Source: an uncultured Desulfotomaculum sp. (GTDB lineage Bacteria > Bacillota > Desulfotomaculia > Desulfotomaculales > Desulfotomaculaceae). From it: a stretch of DNA of 53,684 nucleotides. The notes under the pieces are model-generated. The model was not told the origin of the DNA, did not search any database, and saw only the letters and a program-made list of their open reading frames with translations. A program made the translations under genes and the position numbers. Below, piece after piece: positions 1 to 7,115 of the stretch. The stretch lies in NCBI GenBank assembly GCA_946411205.1, contig CAMKDG010000004.1, positions 1 to 53,684 on the forward strand, written 5' to 3'. Each line of letters opens with the position of its first letter. Within the stretch, counting starts at the first letter, position 1.

Positions 1-1
1 T

Positions 2-199
2 AATACGCCCTGGGACGGCGCCAAAGTCGTCGGAGAGAAAGTTAGAATGCGTCTGGCCGAAGTCGCAGAACCTCCCTTTACCGTTTCCATGGGGATCGCA
101 GAATGGCCCAAAAACGGCCGCAAAGAAAAAGATCTCCTGGCCTATGCAGACGAAGCGCTCTACTTAGCCAAGGAAAAAGGAAAAAACCGGGTGGAGTAG
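2..199 (+). CDS. GGDEF-domain protein, C-terminal fragment
   Basis: Only the last 65 codons are inside the window; the gene begins upstream. The frame reads VSMGIAEWP and then YADEALYLAKEKGKNRVE before TAG at 197-199. This is the usual C-terminal end of a GGDEF (diguanylate cyclase) domain, where the YxADxALYxAKxxGKNR helix closes the fold. The active-site GG(D/E)EF loop lies outside the window, so whether the enzyme makes c-di-GMP or is a degenerate receptor cannot be judged. A copy of the dispersed hairpin repeat follows 46 bases after the stop. Confidence 0.85.
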   Translation, partial: NTPWDGAKVVGEKVRMRLAEVAEPPFTVSMGIAEWPKNGRKEKDLLAYADEALYLAKEKGKNRVE

Positions 200-245
200 G
201 AGGCAACAAATAGACGAAACTCCTCTGCCATGCTATCCTGTAGTT

Positions 246-310
246 AGAAAAACTTGGCTTACGCCAAGTCTTTAGACTTCGGCGGAAGCCTTAGTTTTTC
301 TTATACTTTC
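246..310 (+). repeat. Dispersed hairpin repeat, copy A
   Basis: A 65-base element starts AGAAAAACTTGGCTTACGCC and ends TTAGTTTTTCTTATACTTTC. Its two halves are an imperfect inverted repeat: the left arm and the reverse complement of the right arm share AGAAAAACT, GGCTT, CGCC and AAGTCT. It lies just after the GGDEF gene and ends in a T-rich tract, so it can also act as that gene's terminator. Copies B (2975-3040), C (3343-3423) and D (35998-36132) share its ends. Confidence 0.75.
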
Positions 311-367
311 ATCAATAGAAATTTTTTCTCTCTGAAAGTGAAAAAATAGGGCAGGGGGAATAGCGTA

Positions 368-1186
368 GTGGAAAGTTTTAAAATCGGGCTTTGCCAGATG
401 CAAGTTGATCAATCGAAGGAGCTAAATCTAGAAAGGGCTGCCTCAGCCATCCAAAAGGCAGCCCAACAGGGCTGTCAGTTGGTTGCACTGCCCGAAATGT
501 TCAATTGCCCCTACGGAAACCAGTATTTTGCAAGCTATGCAGAAGAATTTCCCGGTGGTAAAACAATAAACCGCCTGTCTCAGCTGGCCAAGGAAAACTC
601 CGTTTATTTAGTTGGCGGTTCCATCCCAGAACAGGAGAATGGTAAATTCTATAATTCCTCCTTTATTTTCAGCCCCACGGGAGACCTGCTGGCCCGACAT
701 CGAAAAGTTCATTTATTTGATATTGATATTCCCGATGGCATCACTTTTAAAGAATCAGATACACTTTCCCCTGGTCATGCCGCCACAAGCTTCGATACAC
801 CCTTTGGTCGGGTGGGGGTAGCCATTTGCTACGATATCCGCTTTCCCGAACTAATTCGCACCATGACCTTACAAGGCATTGTTTTACTCATTTTACCTGC
901 AGCCTTCACCATGGTTACCGGTCCTGCTCACTGGGAAGTAACCATGCGAGCGAGGGCTTTGGATAACCAAATTTATGTAGCAGCAATCTCCCCTGCCAGG
1001 GACAAAGGCGCCGATTTTATTGCCTATGGTCATTCCTTGGTCACCTCCCCCTGGGGTGAAGTAATCGTGCAAGCGGCGGAACAACCCACTGTCCTCACGG
1101 CAACCATAGATCTGAAGCTGCTAGCTCAGATAAGACAGCAATTACCACTGTTGAAACATCGTCAAGTAAAGGTATATCAGGCATAG
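368..1186 (+). CDS. Nitrilase-family amidohydrolase (omega-amidase/Nit2-like)
   Basis: A 272-residue carbon-nitrogen hydrolase with the Glu-Lys-Cys triad of the nitrilase superfamily: Glu43 in LPEMF, Lys113 in RKVHLF and Cys154 in AICYDIRFPE. Length and these motifs fit the Nit2/omega-amidase branch, which hydrolyses alpha-ketoglutaramate or alpha-ketosuccinamate to the keto acid and ammonia in the cytoplasm. The substrate is inferred from family resemblance only. The start is GTG 368, preceded by AGGGGGAA at a normal distance. No signal peptide or membrane segment is visible. The next gene (1231) is in the same direction with its own ribosome binding site, but a functional link to a cell-wall amidase is not evident. 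Confidence 0.85.
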   Translation: MESFKIGLCQMQVDQSKELNLERAASAIQKAAQQGCQLVALPEMFNCPYGNQYFASYAEEFPGGKTINRLSQLAKENSVYLVGGSIPEQENGKFYNSSFIFSPTGDLLARHRKVHLFDIDIPDGITFKESDTLSPGHAATSFDTPFGRVGVAICYDIRFPELIRTMTLQGIVLLILPAAFTMVTGPAHWEVTMRARALDNQIYVAAISPARDKGADFIAYGHSLVTSPWGEVIVQAAEQPTVLTATIDLKLLAQIRQQLPLLKHRQVKVYQA

Positions 1187-1230
1187 CCGATTCTTTTTAG
1201 AATATCCTTTACTGGAAGGAGGTTTTAACA

Positions 1231-1962
1231 GTGGCAAAAAAAATTATTGTACTTGATCCAGGCCACGGAGGTAAGGATCCAGGTGCAGTTGGCAATGATT
1301 TATTAGAAAAAGAAATTACCCTGATGGTAGCTCGTAAAGTGGCGAAAAGATTAGGCAATTATGATGTTACTGTACGATTAACCCGGGATGACGACACCTT
1401 CCTTTCCCTTGACACCCGTGCTACCTTCGCCAACAACCTAAGGGCAGATTATTTTCTATCGATCCACGTCAATGCCGGCGGCGGAACTGGCTTTGAGAGC
1501 TTTATTTACAACGGTCCGGTGAACTCCGTCACAGGGAATCTTCGCACCGCCTTGCATCAAACCATCACTACCTTTGTAAAAAGTTACGGCATTGTCGACA
1601 GAGGCGAAAAGAAAGCTAACTTTGCCGTGTTAAGACAAACCAATATGCCTGCCTGCCTCATTGAGATACTTTTTATAGACACAGCGAAGGATGCCGCCTT
1701 TTTAAAAGACGATGAATTTATGAGAGGCATGAGCGATGCCATCACGGCTGGGCTGGTGCGCATTTTAAACTTGGCAGCCGTAACGCCTGAACCACAACCG
1801 GAGCCTACCCAACCCTCGACACCCGTCTGGAATCCCCAAGGAGAGATTCAAAAACTAATTGATGCGGGTGTTATCTTTAATAACCATCCTGTAGATGCAC
1901 CGGTAACCTGGGGCGAATTTGCCGCGGTTATTAACAGACTCCTCAATAGTAACAAGCAGTAA
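1231..1962 (+). CDS. N-acetylmuramoyl-L-alanine amidase (Amidase_3) with C-terminal appendage
   Basis: A 243-residue peptidoglycan amidase of the Amidase_3 (CwlC/CwlB) family, a zinc enzyme that cuts between MurNAc and L-Ala. Zinc ligands are visible as His12 in DPGHGGKDPGA, Glu26 in LLEKEITL and His79 in LSIHVNA; Glu145 in CLIEILFID is the catalytic glutamate. The catalytic domain ends near residue 175. A Pro/Glu/Gln/Thr linker follows, then about 43 residues (GEIQKLIDAGVI to VTWGEFAAVINRLL) that look like a small wall- or spore-associated module. There is no signal peptide, as in mother-cell amidases such as CwlC, which suggests a role in sporulation or release by lysis. Start GTG 1231 follows GGAGG. 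Confidence 0.88.
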   Translation: MAKKIIVLDPGHGGKDPGAVGNDLLEKEITLMVARKVAKRLGNYDVTVRLTRDDDTFLSLDTRATFANNLRADYFLSIHVNAGGGTGFESFIYNGPVNSVTGNLRTALHQTITTFVKSYGIVDRGEKKANFAVLRQTNMPACLIEILFIDTAKDAAFLKDDEFMRGMSDAITAGLVRILNLAAVTPEPQPEPTQPSTPVWNPQGEIQKLIDAGVIFNNHPVDAPVTWGEFAAVINRLLNSNKQ

Positions 1963-2029
1963 ATAAAACTCTGTTAAGTTATTATGTTAATCGTGTATCG
2001 AAAGTGTTATACTATTCCTGGTGATTATA

Positions 2030-2929
2030 ATGAATATAACTACATTACAAACTTTCATCGCTGTAGCAGAGAAAAAAAACCTTTCCCTAGCGGCTCAAGA
2101 CATTCATATTACGCAACCCGCTATTAGTAAACAGTTAAGTGTACTAGAAACACATTTTGGCACTCCTTTGGTAGAACGAAGGGGTCGTGGGGTAAGCCTA
2201 ACTCCTGCCGGTGAAATTTTCTACCGGCATGCCAAAGAAATATTAGACCTATTAAACCGTGCCGATCGGGAAATACGCCAAATGTCCGGAGAAATTCGAG
2301 GACGTATGATCATCTGGGCCAGTACCATTCCGGGTCATTATATTTTGCCTCCCATTATTGCTTCCTTTAAAAGAGCACACCCCGATGTTCATACCGTCTT
2401 GCACATTGGTGATTCCAAAGAAGCTACCCGTAAGCTGTTGGAAGAAGCCGCTCATGTAGCAGCGGTTGGTATTCTACCGAACAACAAACGTATTGAAGGC
2501 ATCAAATTCTTTTCAGATGAACTGGTGGTCATTGCTCCCCCGGACCATCCCTTTGCAAAGGTATCTGAAATATCCTTAGAAAAGCTAGCCAAGGAACCTT
2601 TGGTTTGGCGAGAATTGGGGTCTGGCACTCGCACGGTGGTAGAGACTTATTTAGCCAAAGGCGGCTTATCCTCCGATAAGCTAAACATCGTTCTAGAACT
2701 CGGCAGTACCGGAGCCATTGTAACGGCGGTGGAAGCCGGTGCCGGAGTCTCCGTAGTATCTCGTTGGGCGGTATTAAAGGAACTGGCCCTGGGCAAAATT
2801 GTCACCCTTAAAATAAAAGATGTGCCGATGGAACGAGATCTCTATTTGGTCTATCCCCGCCGAAAAAACAAAAGCCCTATGGTAGAGGCTTTTATAGATT
2901 TTGCCCTAAAGCAACATCCCCCTGCCTAA
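2030..2929 (+). CDS. LysR-family transcriptional regulator
   Basis: A LysR-type regulator of about 299 residues. The N-terminal winged helix-turn-helix (TLQTFIAVAEKKNLSLAAQ, then TQPAISKQLSVLE) is followed by a periplasmic-binding-like effector domain. The sequence resembles the CysL/CbbR group, but the effector cannot be deduced. The ATG at 2030 is preferred over the in-frame GTG at 2021, because a -10-like TATACT (2008-2013) would place transcription start almost on the GTG. No divergent partner gene adjoins it: the upstream gene is co-directional and the downstream genes are convergent. Confidence 0.88.
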   Translation: MNITTLQTFIAVAEKKNLSLAAQDIHITQPAISKQLSVLETHFGTPLVERRGRGVSLTPAGEIFYRHAKEILDLLNRADREIRQMSGEIRGRMIIWASTIPGHYILPPIIASFKRAHPDVHTVLHIGDSKEATRKLLEEAAHVAAVGILPNNKRIEGIKFFSDELVVIAPPDHPFAKVSEISLEKLAKEPLVWRELGSGTRTVVETYLAKGGLSSDKLNIVLELGSTGAIVTAVEAGAGVSVVSRWAVLKELALGKIVTLKIKDVPMERDLYLVYPRRKNKSPMVEAFIDFALKQHPPA

Positions 2930-2946
2930 GCAAGGGGATTTGTTTA
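2915..2946 (+). terminator. Terminator of the LysR gene
   Basis: The inverted repeat ATCCCCCTGC / GCAAGGGGAT with a CTAA loop is followed by TTGTTTA. The stop codon of the LysR gene lies in the hairpin. Confidence 0.75.
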
Positions 2947-2974
2947 CTTTCAGAAAATATAAATTTCCATTGAC

Positions 2975-3040
2975 GAAAGTATTAGAAAAACTAAGGTTTG
3001 CGCCGACGTCTAAAGACTTGGCGCAAACCTTAGTTTTTCT
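2975..3040 (-). repeat. Dispersed hairpin repeat, copy B (terminator-like)
   Basis: On the minus strand the element starts AGAAAAACTAAGGTTTGCGC and ends CCTTAGTTTTTCTAATACTTTC. The arms are almost perfectly complementary over about 27 bases. It begins at the very stop codon (TAG, 3041-3039) of the candidate selenoprotein gene and is oriented with it, so it can serve as its terminator. It is the most symmetric copy. Confidence 0.8.
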
Positions 3041-3266
3041 AATTTACTTGAACTACTTCTTTTACTTCTGGAACAGCCTGCTTGAGCGACCGCTCAATCC
3101 CATTTTTCAGGGTATAGGTTGCACCGGGTCAGCCACCACAGGCACCCTTTAGTTTCACCTTGACAATACCGGATGTTTCATCAACATCTACCAGTTCAAC
3201 ATCGCCACCATCTCTTTGTAAAAAGGGACGAACCTGCTCTAGAGCTGCTTTAACTTCTTCACGCAT
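3039..3266 (-). CDS. NFU-type Fe-S scaffold protein with in-frame TGA at the CxxC cysteine (candidate selenoprotein)
   Basis: Reading from ATG 3266 to TAG 3041-3039 gives 75 codons. It starts [20 protein letters not shown] and, around the cluster site, reads GACGG-(TGA)[10 protein letters not shown]. The only interruption is TGA at 3131-3129, exactly where the neighbouring paralogue (3488-3712) has the second Cys of its CxxC. All other differences between the two proteins are conservative, and AAGGGGGTGA sits before the ATG. This is the pattern of a UGA-encoded selenocysteine, giving Cys-Gly-Gly-Sec. NFU domains bridge a [4Fe-4S] cluster between two subunits through CxxC and pass it to apoproteins. 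Sec insertion is an inference; a recent nonsense mutation is the alternative. No selA/B/C/D gene is in the window, but a YedE/TusA-like pair is. Confidence 0.75.
3082..3131 (-). promoter_or_regulatory. Candidate bacterial SECIS region downstream of the in-frame TGA
   Basis: After the TGA (3131-3129) the mRNA can form two small stems. One is CCC/GGG with a UGAAAAAU loop, about 17-30 bases after UGA. The other is a perfect UUGAGC-GGUC-GCUCAA hairpin at 3097-3082, about 32-47 bases after UGA. The second hairpin is absent from the Cys-encoding paralogue at the same codons. Bacterial SECIS elements sit immediately 3' of UGA within the coding sequence and are poorly conserved, so this is only a candidate. 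Confidence 0.4.
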
Positions 3267-3342
3267 TTATTTCACCCCCTTATCAACAGCCATAATCTAA
3301 ATATCTCCAGATGGAAAGAAATTTAGTACAAAATACGCTGCT

Positions 3343-3423
3343 AGAAAAACTTGGCTTGCTTACCTGTCCTATCGGATAAGGTTAACAAGCCGTTAGTTTG
3401 CCCTTATGCAGCTTTATACTTTC
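3343..3423 (+). repeat. Dispersed hairpin repeat, copy C
   Basis: The element starts AGAAAAACTTGGCTTGCTTA and ends GCAGCTTTATACTTTC, the same ends as copy A with a different centre. Its inner part can pair as GGCTTGCTTACC with GGTTAACAAGCC. It lies between the two NFU genes, oriented opposite to them. Confidence 0.65.
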
Positions 3424-3440
3424 CAAATAGATTAAAATAA

Positions 3441-3480
3441 AAAACCACAGGTCATGTACGAATACATCCCTGTGGTTCTT
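3441..3480 (-). terminator. Terminator of the Cys-type NFU gene
   Basis: On the minus strand AAGAACCACAGG pairs with CCTGTGGTTTTTT, followed by a T-rich run, directly after the stop at 3488. It separates the two NFU genes into distinct transcription units unless it is read through. Confidence 0.8.
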
Positions 3481-3487
3481 CTAGTAA

Positions 3488-3712
3488 CTAGTCTACACGA
3501 ATAACTTCTTTAACTTCTGGAATATGTTGTTGTAAAGTACGTTCAATGCCGTTCTTCAAAGTGTAAAGTGCTCCAGGGCAACTACCGCAAGCACCTCTTA
3601 ACTTAACTTTGACTACACCGGCATCATCCACATCTACAAACTCCACATCGCCACCATCTCTCTGAAGAAAGGGACGAACTTGTTCTAATACTTCAATAAC
3701 TTTTTCTTTCAT
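3488..3712 (-). CDS. NFU-domain Fe-S cluster protein (Cys form)
   Basis: A 74-residue stand-alone NFU domain (the C-terminal domain of NifU). It has [13 protein letters not shown] followed by the cluster motif [18 protein letters not shown], with Cys at both CxxC positions. Such proteins carry a [4Fe-4S] cluster at a dimer interface and deliver it to target apoproteins in the cytoplasm. Start ATG 3712 is preceded by GAAGGAGG. It is a clear paralogue of the TGA-containing gene 220 bases downstream and supplies the reference showing that the TGA replaces the second cysteine. No suf or isc genes adjoin it. Confidence 0.92.
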   Translation of the reverse strand: MKEKVIEVLEQVRPFLQRDGGDVEFVDVDDAGVVKVKLRGACGSCPGALYTLKNGIERTLQQHIPEVKEVIRVD

Positions 3713-3861
3713 TTAGAGTAACCTCCTTCATAAATTGGTTAGTTCACTAGAAATATAGACTTATTGTAAACCATTTTTATATAGCAAACAAGCAGTTAAT
3801 TTCCATATCCTTGCTAGAAAATTAATTCCTCGAAAAATTAGCAAAAGCTGGTGGACCATGA

Positions 3862-3903
3862 TAAAAAAGGAGTGGCACAAAAAATAATTTTTGCTCCACT
3901 CCC
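3862..3903 (-). terminator. Terminator of the ECF sigma/anti-sigma operon
   Basis: On the minus strand GGGAGTGGAGC pairs with GTGCCACTCC across an A/T-rich loop that can itself pair, followed by TTTTTTA. It lies 12 bases after the anti-sigma stop codon. Confidence 0.75.
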
Positions 3904-3914
3904 GTTATAATTCG

Positions 3915-4973
3915 TTATTGAAGAGTTATATTGATCAAGCAGTGGTTGGTTCGATCTTCCAGTTGTTTCATCGTGTCTATTTGCTTTAAAAGTGCTTGGT
4001 TCAAATCAGCAAGCTGTCTTTCCAATTCTTGACTGGACTCACTGGTGAGTTTCGTCTGTAGCACCCCTTGCTCAGTCTTCAGGCGTTCTAACTCCGCCTT
4101 TGCTGTTTGGTGCTGAGCGCTTACGTCCTTTTCAGTGGGCAAATAGGATAAGACACCACCCAATTTTTGCAAAGCACCAATAACCCGTTCAAAGCTTTGC
4201 CGAGGAACTTTTATACCAATGGAACCACTATCTTGAGAACCTAAATAGGTCCCCCCATTACTTAGGGCAATAGAACCTACGGATTTTAAGGCAGCCTCAA
4301 TATCTACAACATCCAACCTCAAGGTAGCACTAACCACTGCCATCTCGGTACTTGGCTTCGGCACATAACCTTCTACCTGCTTTTTCAACGCTTCAGTTAT
4401 CGCGGGAACTGTGGCATGCCCCTGCTGGGGTTCGGGTTGTTTCACTCCAGAGCCTTTATTATTGACCGCACCCTGAGGTTCACTTGACTGCTGCTGCCCC
4501 ATCTGGGAGGGCTGTTGCGCTTTCACTACAGGGGATTCTTTAGTTGCTTTCTGTGGTTCATGAACAGCTACTACACCCTTAGGATTTTGTTCCAGGGGAG
4601 AAAACTGCATACCTTCTTTCTCCCATAGAGAGGTAAGCCCTACAGCCATGGCCATAACGGCAGCTACCGCAACCACCCGATACCAAGAACTCTTGGCAAT
4701 ACCGGTGATATGATCAAAAATATTTTTGTCTTGGGAACTAGCTTGTTGGGACGGCAATTGATCAATTTTCTCCATCAGGCCAACTCTAAATCCGGTTGGC
4801 GGAGCAACCAGGGGTAGTTCCTTAAGCATGCCAATGCAAGCCCTGAGTTCTTCTAACTCAGCACTACATTTTGGACAACGAGCCACATGCAACCGAACAG
4901 CCTCCCGCTCTTCAGTGGCAAGTGCCCCATCCAGATATGGAGATAATAATTCCATAACATCTTGGCAACGCAC
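3915..4973 (-). CDS. Membrane anti-sigma factor (zf-HC2 plus DUF4349-like domain)
   Basis: A 352-residue protein. Residues 1-45 form a ZAS/zf-HC2 zinc anti-sigma domain (His29-x3-Cys33-x2-Cys36 in HVARCPKC). One membrane helix (WYRVVAVAAVMAMAVGLTSLW) sits near residues 97-117, followed by a Gln/Pro/Ser-rich linker. An extracytoplasmic C-terminal part (LRLDVVDIEAALKSVGSIA, then a coiled coil of Glu/Leu/Gln) resembles DUF4349. It starts 14 bases after the stop of the ECF sigma gene, so the two are translated from one message. The zinc domain should hold the sigma factor at the membrane and the outer domain should sense the signal, which is unknown. Confidence 0.85.
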   Translation of the reverse strand: MRCQDVMELLSPYLDGALATEEREAVRLHVARCPKCSAELEELRACIGMLKELPLVAPPTGFRVGLMEKIDQLPSQQASSQDKNIFDHITGIAKSSWYRVVAVAAVMAMAVGLTSLWEKEGMQFSPLEQNPKGVVAVHEPQKATKESPVVKAQQPSQMGQQQSSEPQGAVNNKGSGVKQPEPQQGHATVPAITEALKKQVEGYVPKPSTEMAVVSATLRLDVVDIEAALKSVGSIALSNGGTYLGSQDSGSIGIKVPRQSFERVIGALQKLGGVLSYLPTEKDVSAQHQTAKAELERLKTEQGVLQTKLTSESSQELERQLADLNQALLKQIDTMKQLEDRTNHCLINITLQ

Positions 4974-4987
4974 GGGAACATCCCTCC

Positions 4988-5587
4988 TTACTTTGCTAGA
5001 CGTTTACAAGGGGATAGAGGTTCCATCTGTTTGCTGATTTTCTCCTTTAATGCTTGCCTGGCACGACTCAACCGAGATTTTACAGTACCCAAAGAACACC
5101 CTAAGATTTCTGCGATTTCTTCGTAGGCCAGTTCTTGAATCTCTCGCATAATCAGTATGGTGCGATAATCATCATTCAGACTATCCAAACATTGCTGGAT
5201 CATCACCTGTGTTTCACTACGGTCTAGCATTTCCTCAGGACCTGGTGCTGTGCTTCGTATCTCGTATGTATAGTTATTCCCATCACCATTATTATCATCC
5301 AAGGATACGGTTGGCCTTCTTTGCCTTTTTCGTAGTTCATCCCGGCACACATTGACTGTAATGTGATAAATCCAGGTACTAAAACTAGAATCACCCCGAA
5401 AATTAGGCAATGCCTGATATATTTTAATAAAAGCGTCCTGTGCTAAATCCGCAGCGTCAGCATGGTTTCCCATTAATCGGTAGGCAATGGTATAAACCTT
5501 TTGTTCATATATCCCTACCAAATGTTCAAAGGCTTCCCTATCACCTTTTTTACTGCGCTCTACTAACAACTGATCTTCCAGGGGCAA
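4988..5587 (-). CDS. ECF RNA polymerase sigma factor
   Basis: A 199-residue ECF sigma factor of the SigW/RpoE kind. Region 2 shows YRLMGNHADAADLAQDAFIK and NFRGDSSFSTWIYHITVNVC; region 4 shows LNDDYRTILIMREIQELAY, then GCSLGTVKSRLSRARQAL. Start TTG 5587 is preceded by AGGAGGGGGA. It is encoded with its anti-sigma factor immediately downstream. Transcription is probably autoregulated, as is usual for such pairs, but I could not identify a convincing ECF promoter upstream. Confidence 0.92.
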   Translation of the reverse strand: MPLEDQLLVERSKKGDREAFEHLVGIYEQKVYTIAYRLMGNHADAADLAQDAFIKIYQALPNFRGDSSFSTWIYHITVNVCRDELRKRQRRPTVSLDDNNGDGNNYTYEIRSTAPGPEEMLDRSETQVMIQQCLDSLNDDYRTILIMREIQELAYEEIAEILGCSLGTVKSRLSRARQALKEKISKQMEPLSPCKRLAK

Positions 5588-5862
5588 GGGTCCCCCTCCT
5601 CTACCAGTTTTTACTTACAGAGTATTATCCACAAATAGTTTCCAATTAGTTAAAAAGAAACTTAAAAACCCTGCGTTTAGTAAATGTTCTACGTTTACTA
5701 TTAGAATCCTTTAGCTAATAAAACCCATGTTTGGTACCCATCACCACAAAAAAAAATACCGTGTCATAATTATGACTCACTAACTCCTTCTTTTGTAACA
5801 GAAAATATGATTTTATACAAATTTTTTTGAGGATATATTTAAAAAAAATTATGCTTTTGGAC
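5588..5862. other. A/T-rich intergenic region between divergent sigma gene and tRNA
   Basis: No gene is supported here. On the minus strand it must hold the promoter of the sigma/anti-sigma operon. A minus-strand reading frame (5715-5912) is of very low complexity, lacks a ribosome binding site and overlaps the tRNA promoter. Confidence 0.6.
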
Positions 5863-5891
5863 TTGAAAGTTTCTTTCTGTTTTCGTATAAT
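5863..5891 (+). promoter_or_regulatory. Sigma-A promoter of tRNA-Leu
   Basis: TTGAAA (5863-5868) and TATAAT (5886-5891) are separated by exactly 17 bases and lie 21 bases before the mature tRNA. Confidence 0.85.
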
Positions 5892-5912
5892 GAACAAGCA
5901 GTCAAACTTCAT

Positions 5913-5999
5913 GCCGAAGTGGCGGAACTGGCAGACGCACTGGACTCAAAATCCAGCGGTGTAACAACCGTGTGGGTTCGACTCCCACCTTCGGCACCA
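5913..5999 (+). tRNA. tRNA-Leu (anticodon CAA)
   Basis: A class II tRNA with a long variable arm. The acceptor stem GCCGAAG pairs with CTTCGGC, followed by ACCA, so the CCA end is encoded. The D-arm contains GGCGGAACTGGCAGACGC. The anticodon stem CTGGA/TCCAG encloses the loop CTCAAAA, giving CAA, which reads UUG. The T-arm contains GTGGGTTCGACTCCCAC. It has its own promoter and terminator, so it is a single-gene unit. Confidence 0.97.
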
Positions 6000-6003
6000 C
6001 ACT

Positions 6004-6058
6004 AAAGACTACAAAATTCTGGCTATTAACGAGTCAAGAATTTTGTAGTCTTTATTTC
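6004..6058 (+). terminator. Terminator of tRNA-Leu
   Basis: AAAGACTACAAAATTCT pairs perfectly with AGAATTTTGTAGTCTTT across a 16-base loop, followed by ATTTCTT. Confidence 0.85.
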
Positions 6059-6129
6059 TTTACCAAAATTCCTAAAATTAGATCCCCTTTGCTCAAAGCA
6101 GGCCAGATGAACATAGTATCCCTTTCTGA

Positions 6130-6939
6130 TCACCTACATTTTTTCTTCAGATTTCCCGACTTCACGGAAACGACTCCACTATTATGATTAAATTGAGGAT
6201 TGGAATTACAGATGGTCATCTGAAATTTTGCGTGGCAGCCACAATCCCAAAACCTAAAGATGAAACGAACGGTACACTGTACTAATTTTTGTCCCACTTC
6301 TTTAATAGCCATAATTCCCTGTCCTTTGATGATCAATAGCTCAGGCTCCTCCCGGCTGGAGCAAGGCTGAGACTTTTGGGGGCAGTAAACCTCGAGGCTT
6401 TCTGGAATAGCCAGTAAAATAGCTGAAATAACCTGACTTCCCCCTTTTTTGCATAAAGTGTATTTTAAAGACTGAGGCGCTCCCTGATTGCAACTGGGGC
6501 ATACGCTACTTTCTACAGAAGCAATACCCCCATAGAATATGTCAGACTTATTGGTTAAACATCCCTCTCCAAATCCTGTTAAGATACAATCTGGTTTGCC
6601 TTGGGGTTCTGTGGGGCAAGAACAGGGTGGCTCGGAACATTGCGGCCTCTGATGAATTAGGCTAATAATATTTTCAAGTTTTTCTTGCAGGAGCATTTGC
6701 AGCTTAGTTGTACTTCGTATAACTCTTTCCACTCCTTGGTTAATCTCTTGAATCTCTTGAATGGACACCGATTTATTTATTTCTGTGTTTAATACATACT
6801 GAATTTTTTCTCCTTCGGCATTGATAATATGTGCCAGTCCCATCTCTTCTAGAGCGATGGAGGCCAAAAGCATGGTAAGTGCTTCCTCCCGGTCTATGGT
6901 AATAATGGGCGTTATATTGGGGATATTGGGCAAAGACAT
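6130..6939 (-). CDS. Cysteine-rich protein with the N-terminal domain of the adjacent collagen-like proteins
   Basis: A 269-residue protein of unknown function. Residues 1-85 (MSLPNIPNITPIITIDREEA, then [20 protein letters not shown] and a helical IQEINQGVERV segment) match the N-terminus of the two collagen-like proteins upstream. From about residue 98 the collagen part is replaced by a cysteine-rich region with CSEPPCSCP, CPSCNQGAP and CGCHAKFQ motifs. No signal peptide is visible, as in spore-coat or exosporium proteins made in the mother cell. The shared N-terminus may be a targeting or assembly domain; that is an inference. Start ATG 6939 follows GGGAGG. A strong Cys content suggests disulfide cross-linking or metal binding. 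Confidence 0.8.
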   Translation of the reverse strand: MSLPNIPNITPIITIDREEALTMLLASIALEEMGLAHIINAEGEKIQYVLNTEINKSVSIQEIQEINQGVERVIRSTTKLQMLLQEKLENIISLIHQRPQCSEPPCSCPTEPQGKPDCILTGFGEGCLTNKSDIFYGGIASVESSVCPSCNQGAPQSLKYTLCKKGGSQVISAILLAIPESLEVYCPQKSQPCSSREEPELLIIKGQGIMAIKEVGQKLVQCTVRFIFRFWDCGCHAKFQMTICNSNPQFNHNSGVVSVKSGNLKKKCR

Positions 6940-7115
6940 GCAGCATCCTCCCTTCAGACTTATTTAAAAATCCTATCTCTGGCATACTCGGACAGAGTAC
7001 TTCTTCTCTTTTCGTCTAGATTGCTTACTCTTTCCAGCTATATGGAGAGAGGCTGCAACAGAAAAACTCCTGACAGCAGCCTCAATGGAAAAGAAATTCT
7101 TCGTTACCGTTTAGA

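Noticed and set aside
246-310. Insertion sequence remnant with coding capacity
   Set aside because: None of the repeat copies is large enough for, or resembles, a transposase gene.
2940-3152. Plus-strand frame over the 3' part of the TGA-containing NFU gene
   Set aside because: It is an antisense shadow and runs through the hairpin repeat.
3039-3266. Reading the TGA-containing NFU gene as an ordinary pseudogene
   Set aside because: It has no frameshift or other stop, keeps its ribosome binding site and conserved residues, and the TGA falls exactly on a cluster cysteine. A pseudogene cannot be excluded without searches, so it remains the stated alternative.
5715-5912. Minus-strand frame of 65 codons before the tRNA
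   Set aside because: Low-complexity A/T-rich composition, no ribosome binding site, and it covers the tRNA promoter.
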